Assembly (NCBI GenBank): GCA_964369965.1 | Contig: CAYJGF010000004.1 | Coordinates: 62,001 to 126,000, forward strand | Reading direction: 5' to 3' | Source of the DNA: CAYJBH01 sp964369965 | GTDB lineage: Bacteria > Bacillota > Clostridia > Oscillospirales > Ruminococcaceae | Length of the DNA: 64,000 bases | In this document: positions 15,444 through 24,344 of the stretch, piece by piece | Layout: every line of letters begins with the position of its first letter | Numbering within the stretch: position 1 is the first letter of the stretch | Notes under the pieces: generated by a model | Database searches by the model: none | Seen by the model: only the letters and a program-made list of their open reading frames with translations | What the model was told of the DNA's origin: nothing | Made by a program: the position numbers and the translations under genes

Positions 15444-17438
15444 ATGGAAAAGAATACGGTTATAATTATTCCGGCATACAAGCCATCGTTTGAGCTGTTG
15501 GGTTTTATTGCCGAGTTGCAAAAAAACGGATTGCAAAAAATAATAGTAGTTAACGATGGTAGTGGAGCCGCATACCAACAGGTATTTGAGTGCGTGGTAA
15601 AAAAGGGTTGTTCGGTAATAGAGCATACGGTCAACGCCGGCAAAGGAAAAGCACTAAAAACAGGGTTAAAATCTGCAATTCAATTATATGGAGAAGAGGT
15701 GAGATGTATCACCGCAGATGCAGACGGTCAACACCTTGTATGCGACATCGTTAAGGTTGCCGAGGCTATGCAGGCTCACCCTAATACACTCATTCTCGGA
15801 TCGCGCGACTTTAAAACAAAAAATGTACCAATAAAAAGCCTTTTGGGTAATAAAATCTCAGCCTTTTTATTTAGGTTAAGCACCGGAATAAAATGCAACG
15901 ACACCCAGACGGGTTTGCGAGGAATACCATCGAACATGCTCCGTTTTGCACTGGGGGTGGAGGGTGCACGCTATGATTATGAGTATAATTTTTTACAGGA
16001 AGCATCCGCTATATTCCCTATTATAAGTGTTCCGATAGCAACGGTATACATCAACAACAATTCATCGTCACACTTTCGATGCGTTCGTGATGCTATGCTG
16101 ATATACAGCAGATTAATAAAGTTTGTTGCAAGCTCGGTTGCCGGTGCGTTAGTCGATATCGCGTTTTTTTATCTCTTTATATTGGTTTTACCTTTTGGCA
16201 TATTCGCAAGCGTTTCCACTGCTACTATTTTAGCAAGAACAATAGCCGGGGCGATAAACTTTATCTTGAACAAAAAGATGGTGTTTGGTTCACGGGATAA
16301 AACATTGCAACAATCACTAAAATATATTACACTGTTTATTGTGATAATGGCGGCAAGTGCCATAGGTACAGCCATCCTTTCCACGTTATTGCAAAGTCCG
16401 GTAATATCAAAAATAATCATAGACGGAGGGCTGTTTTTATTCAGCTATAATATGCAAAAAAAATGGGTTTTTAATAATAATGTATCAAAACAAACAGCCT
16501 CACGAGTGTGGAAGATAGCCGCAACAGCCTTTTTTATGCTTTACATGAGTTTTGCACTGCTAAATCGCTTTATCATACCACAAAACGTTGTAGCTCTCGA
16601 GGAAAACTCGACCTCACAGCAACAGATAACACCAACGACGGAGGAGTCTCAAAGCGTTGCAACGAGCGATGACACCGACCACTCGCAGGTGCTTGCCGAA
16701 CCCATCATAACACAAAACAGCTATACAAGCGATAATATCGAAATAATCATATCAACAATACGCGAGTATGATACCGATATCTATATTGCAGAGGTAAAAA
16801 TAGAAGAAAGTTATATGTTGCAATCGGGTCTTGCGTATGGTTCCTTTGGCAATAATTTGAAACAAACAACCTCTGAAATTGCACAGGCAAACGATGCTAT
16901 CCTTGCTATTAACGGCGATTTTTACGGCTTTCGTGATACGGGATATGTTATGCGAAACGGTCAGCTTTATAGGGATATAGCTATGAGCGGTGGCAATGAG
17001 GATCTTGTCATATTTGAAGATGGGAGCATGAAAATCGTTGACGAGGCCAATATTTCAGCAGCCGAGTTAGCACAGCAAGGTGCACAGCAGATATACTCTT
17101 TCGGACCGGGGCTGATTAGCGATGGAAGTATTCTTGTGGACGAAAACTCTCAGGTAGATAGAGAAGATCCCAGCAACCCCAGAACAGCGATAGGCATGAT
17201 TGCACCTAATCATTACATTTTTATGGTTGCCGACGGAAGGACGACAAGCAGTGAGGGGCTTTCACTGATAGAAATAGCGAACGTACTCAGCTCTTATGGT
17301 TGTGTAGAGGGCTATAATTTAGATGGTGGAGGCTCCGCAACGATGGTGTTTATGGGAGAGCTTGTCAACAACCCGACCACAAACGGAAAAACCTTTAATG
17401 AAAGGAGTGTGAGTGACATTGTCTACATCGCAGAATAA
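15444..17438 (+). CDS. GT2 glycosyltransferase - GtrA - phosphodiester glycosidase fusion
   Basis: 664 residues from the ATG after GGTGGAGGTT. Residues 1-215 form a GT2 domain (VIIIPAYKPS, VVNDGSG, TADADGQH) of the polyprenyl-phosphate sugar transferase type. About 225-345 form a four-helix GtrA domain (FVASSVAGALVDIAFFY, INFILNKKMVF), which usually flips lipid-linked sugars. After a fifth helix and a linker, about 425-660 match the NAGPA/phosphodiester glycosidase domain (AINGDFYGF, NPRTAIGM, YNLDGGGSATMVF), expected outside the membrane. One chain could load a lipid carrier, flip it and trim or transfer a sugar-1-phosphate outside. That order of events is inference. The three-domain fusion in a VTC operon is unusual. 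Confidence 0.88.
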   Translation: MEKNTVIIIPAYKPSFELLGFIAELQKNGLQKIIVVNDGSGAAYQQVFECVVKKGCSVIEHTVNAGKGKALKTGLKSAIQLYGEEVRCITADADGQHLVCDIVKVAEAMQAHPNTLILGSRDFKTKNVPIKSLLGNKISAFLFRLSTGIKCNDTQTGLRGIPSNMLRFALGVEGARYDYEYNFLQEASAIFPIISVPIATVYINNNSSSHFRCVRDAMLIYSRLIKFVASSVAGALVDIAFFYLFILVLPFGIFASVSTATILARTIAGAINFILNKKMVFGSRDKTLQQSLKYITLFIVIMAASAIGTAILSTLLQSPVISKIIIDGGLFLFSYNMQKKWVFNNNVSKQTASRVWKIAATAFFMLYMSFALLNRFIIPQNVVALEENSTSQQQITPTTEESQSVATSDDTDHSQVLAEPIITQNSYTSDNIEIIISTIREYDTDIYIAEVKIEESYMLQSGLAYGSFGNNLKQTTSEIAQANDAILAINGDFYGFRDTGYVMRNGQLYRDIAMSGGNEDLVIFEDGSMKIVDEANISAAELAQQGAQQIYSFGPGLISDGSILVDENSQVDREDPSNPRTAIGMIAPNHYIFMVADGRTTSSEGLSLIEIANVLSSYGCVEGYNLDGGGSATMVFMGELVNNPTTNGKTFNERSVSDIVYIAE

Positions 17439-17829
17439 ACAGGATATTATAAAATATTATTTTAAGAGACGTGTTATACCTTATGTTGTAGTAACGATAG
17501 TTTGTGCCATTGTAGCTTTTGTGTATTCACAATTTTCACACGGCGTCAACTCACCCCACATGACCTATCTATTTGCATACCCACTGATAATGGGAGTAAG
17601 TATGGGTTTGCTGGCAATGATATTTGCAGGGCACAAGCCACAAAGTTTTTTAGCGTCGCATCTTTATCATACGGGAGTGGTTGCACTTATTTTAAGCTCA
17701 ATTTTACGGGGAGTATTTGAAATAGCCGGAACATCTTCAATATATGAAAACATTCTATTGGTTATAGGTGCCGTCTTAATAGGATGTGGTGGTATAAGCT
17801 ATATGATTAACCGAGTATTTAGTAAATAA
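17413..17829 (+). CDS. Small membrane protein of unknown function
   Basis: A 138-residue protein with about four hydrophobic helices (near 17-37, 48-70, 82-102 and 112-131) separated by short loops, with a basic N-terminus. The GTG start is chosen because AAAGGAG lies 5 nt upstream. It overlaps the 3' end of the fusion gene by 26 bp, so expression is probably coupled. I do not recognise the family. Its place between the fusion enzyme and the beta-helix lipoprotein suggests a role in the same envelope pathway. Confidence 0.78.
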   Translation: MTLSTSQNKQDIIKYYFKRRVIPYVVVTIVCAIVAFVYSQFSHGVNSPHMTYLFAYPLIMGVSMGLLAMIFAGHKPQSFLASHLYHTGVVALILSSILRGVFEIAGTSSIYENILLVIGAVLIGCGGISYMINRVFSK

Positions 17830-17842
17830 GACAGGAGTTTTT

Positions 17843-19300
17843 ATGAAGTTGTTTTATACATTATTTTTAGTAACAGCGATGCTTTCGCTATCTGCGTGTA
17901 ATGAGGCTATAAATAGCGAGTTTATCAGTGACGTTACTTTGCAGGAAGAGGTGTTGGCTGATAGTGGTATAAATCAAGCTACCGATGAAACCATAACTAA
18001 TTTCAATTATCCCACCAATGATTTTACCGAAGATTTTAGCGATGCGGTATTTATAGAGGAACAAGAGGTTCTTATAACTCAAAGCGGCATATATGAGTTT
18101 AGCGGTGACTACTCCGAAATAGTCGTTAATGTCAACAAGGATATTGACGAAGGTGCGGTGTATCTTATATTAAACAATGCTAACGTCGAAACCGATACCG
18201 GCACGCCGATAAATATTATCGAAGCAAAAGATGTTGTTTTAGTGCTTATGGGTGAAAATACCGTAACTCAGGGAGCAATATCCACACAGGATAGCGAATT
18301 CCCATCTGCTGCCGTCTATTCCGCTGCTGATACTGCAATAATCGGTGATGGCACACTTGTTGTAAACACCCTTTATCAAGATGGCATCAACAGCCGTGAC
18401 GACCTTGTGATAGAGGGCGGAATCATAACGGTAAGTTCTGTGGAAGATGGAATTGTCGGAAAAGATCTGCTTGCTGTCAGCAATTCAACCATAACAATTG
18501 AATGTGGCAAAGATGGGCTGAAATCCTCCAATGATGAGGATCTAGACAGAGGGAACATTATAATCACCGACGGTAATTATTATGTAATGGCGCAAAACGA
18601 TGCGATAAGTGCAGAGCAAATTTTACAGATAGATGGTGGTATATTCAACCTTTATTCCGGTGGTGGCTATGTAGAAGTTTTAAACGAGATTACCCGAGGT
18701 GAGGGCTCCGGAGGTATTGTTCAATCAACCGACCTGCTGGAAGATAGCATGAAAGGTATCAAGTCTAACGATATTGTTATCAATGCGGGCGAATTTATAA
18801 TTTCATCATACGAAGACTCAATCCATGCGAATAACAGCCTTACGGTAAACGGTGGTAACATTTCTATTAACTCAGGTGATGATGCTTTACATGCGGATAA
18901 TGATTTAATCATAAACGAAACTAATCTAACAGTAGAAAACGCATACGAGGGCATAGAGGGTACGACTGTAACAATTAACGACGGAGATATAAATATAAAT
19001 GTATTAGATGATGCGATTAACGCAGGAGCAGACGATGGGCATATTATTATAACCGGCGGAATGATATTTTTAAGATGCCAGGGTGACGGCATAGATTCTA
19101 ACGGAGATTTGACGATAGAGGGTGGAGAAATTGTGATAGAGGCTAACTCAATATATTCAGGTGGCGATGGTGCACTGGATGTAACCGGAGTATACAGCAT
19201 TTCAGGGGGTAGTATAACCGACGAAAACGGAAATCCGATCGATGTATTAAATATGGGTCCCGGCATGAATCAGCCTGCCGGCAATCGACCGGGGCGATAG
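17843..19300 (+). CDS. Beta-helix carbohydrate-binding lipoprotein (Cthe_2159/DUF4353-like)
   Basis: A 485-residue exported lipoprotein: signal peptide with lipobox LSAC at residues 16-19. The mature part is built from many short repeats rich in Gly, Asp and Asn (GINSRDDLVIEGG, GIEGTTVTINDGD, GDGIDSNGDLTIEGG) that fit a right-handed beta-helix of the Cthe_2159/DUF4353 carbohydrate-binding type. Clostridium thermocellum Cthe_2159 binds cellulose and polygalacturonate with calcium. These lipoproteins often sit with VTC/CotH genes. It ends the operon and may anchor or organise the polymer made by the upstream enzymes. Confidence 0.82.
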   Translation: MKLFYTLFLVTAMLSLSACNEAINSEFISDVTLQEEVLADSGINQATDETITNFNYPTNDFTEDFSDAVFIEEQEVLITQSGIYEFSGDYSEIVVNVNKDIDEGAVYLILNNANVETDTGTPINIIEAKDVVLVLMGENTVTQGAISTQDSEFPSAAVYSAADTAIIGDGTLVVNTLYQDGINSRDDLVIEGGIITVSSVEDGIVGKDLLAVSNSTITIECGKDGLKSSNDEDLDRGNIIITDGNYYVMAQNDAISAEQILQIDGGIFNLYSGGGYVEVLNEITRGEGSGGIVQSTDLLEDSMKGIKSNDIVINAGEFIISSYEDSIHANNSLTVNGGNISINSGDDALHADNDLIINETNLTVENAYEGIEGTTVTINDGDININVLDDAINAGADDGHIIITGGMIFLRCQGDGIDSNGDLTIEGGEIVIEANSIYSGGDGALDVTGVYSISGGSITDENGNPIDVLNMGPGMNQPAGNRPGR

Positions 19301-19744
19301 CGCGCATATAGAATGCCTTCAAGTCTAAATGCCAACGACGTAAAACTTCTCATTTAGGGGTGCTTCTGATGAGTGTACGGTGAGTGACAGCTATCATTTA
19401 GATTGTAGGCGACCACAAGAGTGGAGCGTTGTCATTCAAGCACGCTTTGTGCACTAAAAAATATTTTAAAGGCAATATAGTATATCTAATAACAAAAATA
19501 AAAGGTGCTTTTTGACTAACAAGAGTGCCTTTTGTTTTTGTATAAAATCATTACGATAATATACGATATTGTTAAATGGCTACTTAACGAAAAAGATTGA
19601 ATAAAATTTACCAAAGCAGTTAAAACATACTTATCTATTTTGCATATATATTTATTTGGCAAAAGGGGGTATACTATATACAAGTTAAAAATATTATTCA
19701 CGCGGGTTAGTTGCCACCAACTTAAGAGCGGAAAGGAATTATAT
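19301..19744. other. Intergenic region between lipoprotein and pfl operons
   Basis: Contains no supported gene. 19301-19470 is unremarkable. It holds the terminator at 19500-19539. The pfl promoter should lie near 19640-19680, where TATACT (19670-19675) follows GGGG as a possible extended -10, but no convincing -35 is seen, so an activator or redox regulator may be needed. Confidence 0.5.
19500..19539 (+). terminator. Intrinsic terminator after the VTC operon
   Basis: AAAAGGTGCT (19500-19509) pairs with AGTGCCTTTT (19524-19533) over 10 bp, two of them G-U, followed by GTTTTTG. Confidence 0.75.
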
Positions 19745-21871
19745 ATGGAGTTTAATTTTACAAACGCATGGAAAGGGTTTAAGACAGGTAGGTGGTGCAG
19801 TGTTGCGGTAGACACCGGAGAATTTATTACACTTAACTATACACCTTATGACGGTGACGAGGGTTTTTTATCGCCTGCCGCCAATAGTACAAAAAAGTTA
19901 TGGGAAAAAGTCACCAAGCTTAACAAAATGGAAAACGACAAGGGCGGAGTGTTGGAAATGGATAGCGATATCGTTTCTACCGTGACTTCGCATTCCCCGG
20001 GCTACCTTGATAAAGAACTCGAAACAATTGTCGGGTTTCAAACGGACAAACCTTTTAAACGTAGTTTTCAGCCTTTTGGTGGAATAAGAACCGCGGTAAA
20101 TGCCTGTGCTCAATACGGTTATGAAGTTAGCAAAAGCACCAAAGATATTTTTGTCAAATATCGCAAAACGCATAATGATGGGGTTTTTGATGTTTACACC
20201 GACGAGATAAAACTTGCTCGAAAATCCGCAATTATAACAGGTCTTCCCGATGCATATGGCCGTGGAAGAATAATCGGTGACTATCGTAGAATTGCACTTT
20301 ACGGCATAGATATGCTTAAAGAGGATAAACTTGAGCAGTTTAAAACTGCGCCCGAGCGCATGACCGAGGATAATATACGGCTACGTGAGGAGCTCTCGGA
20401 ACAATACAGAGCACTTGAAGATATAAAGACTATGGCGGCAAGCTATGGTTTTGATATATCTAAGCCGGCATCAACAGCAAAAGAAGCCATACAGTGGCTA
20501 TATTTCGGATATCTTGCTGCAATCAAAGAGCAAAACGGTGCCGCAATGAGCCTTGGCAGAGTGTCTACTTTTTTAGATATCTATATTGAACGTGATCTTA
20601 AAGCCGGAGCTGTAACCGAAGACGAAATTCAGGAGTATATCGATCATTTTGTAATGAAATTACGTCTCGTTAAATTTGCACGAACAGCCGATTACAACAA
20701 TCTTTTTTCCGGCGATCCAACCTGGGTTACCGAATCGATAGGTGGTATGGCAACCGGGGGAAATCACTTAGTTACAAAAACATCCTATCGTTTTTTGCAC
20801 ACGCTCGATACTCTGGGACCCGCTCCGGAGCCAAACTTAACCGTTCTTTGGTCGTGGCGCTTGCCTGCCAACTTTAAAAGATACTGTGCGAAAATGTCGA
20901 TAAAAACCTCTTCTATACAATATGAAAACGACGAGCTTATGCGAGAGATTCACGGGCATGATTATGCAATAGCTTGCTGTGTGTCCTCTATGAAGGTAGG
21001 CAAAGAAATGCAATTTTTCGGTGCAAGGGCAAATCTTGCTAAATGCCTACTGTATGCAATTAACGGTGGTGTGGATGAAAAACTTAAAATTCAGGTCGGA
21101 CCCAAATATCGACCCGTGACAACGGAGTATCTGGAGTATGATGATGTTGTGCAAAAATACGACGTCATGTTGGAATGGCTGGCGGGTTTGTATGTCAATA
21201 CTCTCAACATAATCCACTATATGCATGACAAATATTGTTATGAGCGTGTTCAGATGGCATTACACGACCGTGAGGTAAAACGATATTTTGCCACCGGTAT
21301 TGCAGGGCTTTCGGTTATTGCCGACTCATTAAGTGCCATTAAATATGCCAAAGTAAAAGCAATAAGGGACGAGGACGGTCTTGTCGTGGATTATCAGTTG
21401 GAGGGGGATTACCCTAAGTTTGGGAATAATGACGACAGGGTCGACAGCATAGCCACCGACATCATCCATACATTTATGGAGAAAATACGCAAGTTCTATA
21501 CCTACAGAAACGGTGTTCCGACTATGTCTATATTAACCATAACCTCCAATGTGGTATACGGCAAGAAGACAGGCAATACACCCGACGGTAGAAAGGCAGG
21601 TGTACCTTTTGCACCCGGTGCAAACCCGATGCATGGCAGAGATACCAACGGTGCGGCGGCTTCCCTTGCTTCGGTTGCAAAACTACCGTTTGAAGATGCA
21701 CTCGATGGCATTTCCGATACCTTTTCTATAGTTCCGGGGGCTCTCGGCAAAGACGATAAGGTGTTTTTTGGCGATTTTAATATAGATGATATCAGTATTG
21801 AGATTGGCGAAATAAACGATTGCGATGCAGGTAATCTTGCGTGTATGCAGCCAAATGAAAATATCGACTGA
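19745..21871 (+). CDS. pflB: Pyruvate formate-lyase catalytic subunit lacking the glycyl-radical domain
   Basis: 708 residues from the ATG after GGAAAGGAATTATAT (an earlier in-frame start lacks a ribosome site). It converts pyruvate and CoA to acetyl-CoA and formate. The active-site cysteine pair is present (IACCVSSMKVGK, Cys411-Cys412), as are the N-terminal WKGFKTGRW region and GNTPDGRKAGVPFAPGANP near the end. Normal PFL is about 750-760 residues and ends with the RVSGYAVxF radical loop. Here the chain stops after FSIVPGALGKDDKV plus an unfamiliar acidic tail of about 35 residues. The missing domain is encoded by the next gene, 16 bp downstream with its own AAAGGAG. This is a split enzyme, not a degraded one, since both halves are intact. 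Confidence 0.93.
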   Translation: MEFNFTNAWKGFKTGRWCSVAVDTGEFITLNYTPYDGDEGFLSPAANSTKKLWEKVTKLNKMENDKGGVLEMDSDIVSTVTSHSPGYLDKELETIVGFQTDKPFKRSFQPFGGIRTAVNACAQYGYEVSKSTKDIFVKYRKTHNDGVFDVYTDEIKLARKSAIITGLPDAYGRGRIIGDYRRIALYGIDMLKEDKLEQFKTAPERMTEDNIRLREELSEQYRALEDIKTMAASYGFDISKPASTAKEAIQWLYFGYLAAIKEQNGAAMSLGRVSTFLDIYIERDLKAGAVTEDEIQEYIDHFVMKLRLVKFARTADYNNLFSGDPTWVTESIGGMATGGNHLVTKTSYRFLHTLDTLGPAPEPNLTVLWSWRLPANFKRYCAKMSIKTSSIQYENDELMREIHGHDYAIACCVSSMKVGKEMQFFGARANLAKCLLYAINGGVDEKLKIQVGPKYRPVTTEYLEYDDVVQKYDVMLEWLAGLYVNTLNIIHYMHDKYCYERVQMALHDREVKRYFATGIAGLSVIADSLSAIKYAKVKAIRDEDGLVVDYQLEGDYPKFGNNDDRVDSIATDIIHTFMEKIRKFYTYRNGVPTMSILTITSNVVYGKKTGNTPDGRKAGVPFAPGANPMHGRDTNGAAASLASVAKLPFEDALDGISDTFSIVPGALGKDDKVFFGDFNIDDISIEIGEINDCDAGNLACMQPNENID

Positions 21872-21887
21872 TAAAGGAGAAATAATA

Positions 21888-22127
21888 ATGGCAAGCAAAC
21901 AACAGGTAGACAATCTTGTAGAATTACTGGACAGCTACACAAAAAAAGGCGGTCATCATCTTAATGTAAACGTTTTTACCAAAGAAACGCTTTTAGACGC
22001 ACAAAATCATCCCGAAAAATATCCGCAGTTGACCGTTCGTGTATCGGGATATGCGGTAAATTTTGTAAAACTTAACAAAGAACAACAGGATGATATCATA
22101 TCACGCACCTTTCACTCAAAGTTGTAG
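21888..22127 (+). CDS. Separate glycyl-radical domain of pyruvate formate-lyase (GrcA-like)
   Basis: 79 residues. VDNLVELLDSYTKKGGHHLN leads into NVFTKETLLDAQNHPEKYPQ and the radical loop RVSGYAVNF, with Gly54 the expected radical carrier, then EQQDDIISRTFH. This is exactly the C-terminal part missing from the preceding subunit. In E. coli a similar small protein (YfiD/GrcA) repairs oxygen-cleaved PFL; here it appears to be the only radical domain. The activase gene follows 6 bp later, so the three proteins should assemble as one system. Placement of the ATG after AAAGGAGAAATAATA is unambiguous. Confidence 0.93.
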   Translation: MASKQQVDNLVELLDSYTKKGGHHLNVNVFTKETLLDAQNHPEKYPQLTVRVSGYAVNFVKLNKEQQDDIISRTFHSKL

Positions 22128-22133
22128 GTTGCT

Positions 22134-22874
22134 ATGAATGGGTATATTCACTCATTTGATACCTTTGGAACTGTAGACGGTCCGGGAATTCGTTTTGTAA
22201 TTTTTTTACAAGGCTGTCCGTTGCGTTGTCTATATTGTCACAATCCGGACACATGGGAAATAGGTGTCGGAAGTATAATGTCGGTTGACGAGGTTATTAA
22301 TAAATTTAATAAAACAAGCGAATTTACAAAAGGTGGTATCACCGTCACCGGCGGTGAGCCCCTTTTGCAGATTGATTTTGTAACGGAACTTTTTAAACTC
22401 GCAAAATCTAAAGGTATTCATACTGCGCTGGATACTTCGGGAATTACCTTTAATATACAAGACACTGCTCGGTTTGACGAGCTGATGTCGGTGACCGATC
22501 TTGTATTATTAGACATAAAGCATATTGATAAAAAAGAACATATTATATTAACCGGTGTAGACAACGAGCCGATATTGCAATTTGCACAGCATCTTTCGGA
22601 TATAAACAAGGATGTATGGATAAGGCAGGTAATAATAAAGGGTAAAACTTTAAACGATGATTTTTTGTTTAGGCTTGGGCTTTTTTTGGCGAGACTAAAA
22701 AATATTAAAGCACTTGACTTTATCCCTTATCACCGCATGGGAGAGAATAAATACAAAGAACTGAATTTAATATATCCTTTAGAGGGCGTACCTGCAACAA
22801 GCAACGAACAGGTAGAGTATGCCCTAAAACAGGTTATTATAGGAATAAGGGCAGGAAAAAACAATGAAATATAA
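22134..22874 (+). CDS. pflA: Pyruvate formate-lyase-activating enzyme (radical SAM)
   Basis: 246 residues. The start HSFDTFGTVDGPGIRFVIFL and the cluster motif CPLRCLYCHNPDTWE (C-x3-C-x2-C) are diagnostic. The glycine-rich SAM-binding TVTGGEPLLQ is near residue 67. The enzyme uses a 4Fe-4S cluster and S-adenosylmethionine to create the glycyl radical, here on the separate 79-residue subunit. Third gene of the pfl operon; it overlaps the following membrane gene by 11 bp. Confidence 0.95.
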   Translation: MNGYIHSFDTFGTVDGPGIRFVIFLQGCPLRCLYCHNPDTWEIGVGSIMSVDEVINKFNKTSEFTKGGITVTGGEPLLQIDFVTELFKLAKSKGIHTALDTSGITFNIQDTARFDELMSVTDLVLLDIKHIDKKEHIILTGVDNEPILQFAQHLSDINKDVWIRQVIIKGKTLNDDFLFRLGLFLARLKNIKALDFIPYHRMGENKYKELNLIYPLEGVPATSNEQVEYALKQVIIGIRAGKNNEI

Positions 22875-23118
22875 ATATATGTTAAAAAGCATTTTGGCGG
22901 GGGTTTCAATATCGCTTGCAGGTGTTGCGTATCTTTCGGTTGATAACTCGGTAGTAGGGTCTGTTTTGTTTTCAATGGGATTACTGGTTGTTTATCTTTT
23001 TGACTGGAATTTATATACAGGAAAGTGTTGCTTTATACCTACCGATACACAAACATATCTTCCGATAGCCTTGGTTGCTTTTGCCGGAAATCTTATCGGA
23101 ACAGCACTGACAGGATAA
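22864..23118 (+). pseudogene. Truncated formate/nitrite transporter (FNT) family gene
   Basis: 84 residues resembling the first third of a clostridial formate/nitrite channel: SILAGVSISLAGVAYLSVDN, then a second helix LFSMGLLVVYLFDWNLYTGK and a third LVAFAGNLIGTALTG. Full family members have about 220-280 residues and six helices; here a stop follows the third. Formate export is the expected partner of PFL. The gene ends 31 bp before the converging LacI gene that opens the sugar island, so a rearrangement probably removed its 3' part. A functional mini-protein cannot be excluded. Confidence 0.6.
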
Positions 23119-23149
23119 CCAATGGAATACATGTCACATTCATCCACAA

Positions 23150-24160
23150 TCACGTCATTTTCACCGACTCGCCTTTTATCAACACAGCAGGTAGCTCAAG
23201 AGTGTAGTAAGTGTCGTGTTCCTGTGCGCCAGTTATTTTGTTTATTGTTATATCCGCAGCGGAGTTTGCTATTTTTTCCACCGGTTGCATTATCATAGTG
23301 AGTGCCGGATTTGTTATTTTTGATATGTTTCGATCGTCTGCCCCGATTACAGAGATGTCGTCCGGGATTTTTATCTTACGCTCTTTCATAATATGAAGGC
23401 AAGCGTTGAGCGCCTTGCAGTTGGCACAAAAAATTGCAGTAGGTAGATTTTTCTGCGATAAAAAACGCTCTATCTCCACAAACATCTCTTCTTCATTAAG
23501 ACTGACATCTAAAATATATTGCTCCATGACCGGCAGACCGTTTTTTTGCAATGCCTCGGTAAAACCCTCGATGCGAAGCTTGGAGGTGTATGCCTGACCC
23601 ATTGCAATTATTGCTATCCTTTTATGGTTGTGTGCGCAAAACTCGTCGACAGCCATCGCCGCCGAGAGTTTGTTGTCCACGATAACGGCATCTGTTTTTA
23701 TATCGCTGCTCAACTTGTCGAGCAGGACTATAGGAATGTTTCGATTTTGCAGATTTATGAGATTTAAGGTCTCGTCGTCGTTAGGGATAGCGACAATAGC
23801 GCAGACATGATTGTCAAGCAGTAACTCAATAGCCGCTTTTTCGTCATAATCGTTCTGCCCGGCAAAGTTACAAACAAGTGTTCTCATACCTCGCTCGCCG
23901 AAAGCTTTTTCAAGCTCTGAACATAGCCACATATAAAAGGGGCTGTTTGTAAGATGCGGTAGCAACAGCCCCACCACATTTGATTTTTGTTTTTTGCCCA
24001 CAAAAGTCGTGTGATGTGGCTTGTAGTTTAGGGTTGATATTGCCTCCTCAATAAGATTTACACTCTTACTTCTCAGCACCTCCCCATTAAAATAACGTGA
24101 AATGGTAGATAATGATAACCCCGTCAGTTTTTGCACATCTCTGTATGTCGGTGTAGCCAT
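23150..24160 (-). CDS. LacI family transcriptional regulator
   Basis: 336 residues from the ATG at 24160, preceded by AAAGGA with 7-nt spacing; an upstream extension of 24 residues lacks a ribosome site. The N-terminal HTH reads YRDVQKLTGLSLSTISRYFN. The rest is a periplasmic-binding-like effector domain (VVGLLLPHLTNSPFY, PISVIGADD-type block PDDISVIGADDRNIS). It diverges from the sugar ABC importer. Long palindromes carrying ATCGAACAAAT lie in the shared intergenic region, upstream of its own promoter and just downstream of the importer promoter. It most likely represses the importer-fucosidase operon until a sugar binds. Confidence 0.93.
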   Translation of the reverse strand: MATPTYRDVQKLTGLSLSTISRYFNGEVLRSKSVNLIEEAISTLNYKPHHTTFVGKKQKSNVVGLLLPHLTNSPFYMWLCSELEKAFGERGMRTLVCNFAGQNDYDEKAAIELLLDNHVCAIVAIPNDDETLNLINLQNRNIPIVLLDKLSSDIKTDAVIVDNKLSAAMAVDEFCAHNHKRIAIIAMGQAYTSKLRIEGFTEALQKNGLPVMEQYILDVSLNEEEMFVEIERFLSQKNLPTAIFCANCKALNACLHIMKERKIKIPDDISVIGADDRNISKITNPALTMIMQPVEKIANSAADITINKITGAQEHDTYYTLELPAVLIKGESVKMT

Positions 24161-24193
24161 GTTCGATTCCTTTATGCTTGATGTTCCGTTTAT

Positions 24194-24222
24194 ATAATAA
24201 GTCAAATGCGACAAAATGTCAA
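24194..24222 (-). promoter_or_regulatory. lacI-type gene promoter
   Basis: Minus strand TTGACA (24222-24217), 17 bp, TATTAT (24199-24194), 34 bp before the regulator start. Confidence 0.78.
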
Positions 24223-24235
24223 TAGATGGCACTAA

Positions 24236-24266
24236 AAATCGAACAAATATTATATTTGTTCGATTT
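24236..24266. promoter_or_regulatory. Palindromic operator 1 (ATCGAACAAAT type)
   Basis: Two perfect 15-bp arms (24236-24250, 24252-24266) with a single central base, half-site AAATCGAACAAATAT. It lies 13 bp upstream of the -35 of the LacI-type gene. Binding by that protein is inferred from symmetry and position. Confidence 0.75.
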
Positions 24267-24344
24267 AATCAGAACAAGAGTTTGTGCGATTTTGCTATAA
24301 AAACCTGGCGGACTTGTACAATTTGCTATTTTTAAATTAAAGTA

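Noticed and set aside
21825..22127. Frameshift in a normal full-length pfl gene
   Set aside because: The catalytic chain leaves the PFL pattern before the stop, and the small gene has its own AAAGGAG and ATG at a clean conserved boundary; a sequencing slip would leave homologous sequence up to the break.
23211..23810. Plus-strand reading frames inside the LacI gene
   Set aside because: They are antisense shadows without ribosome sites or recognisable domains.
24236..24266. Intrinsic terminator
   Set aside because: AT-rich with no GC core, placed in a divergent promoter region and sharing half-sites with a second palindrome; an operator fits better.
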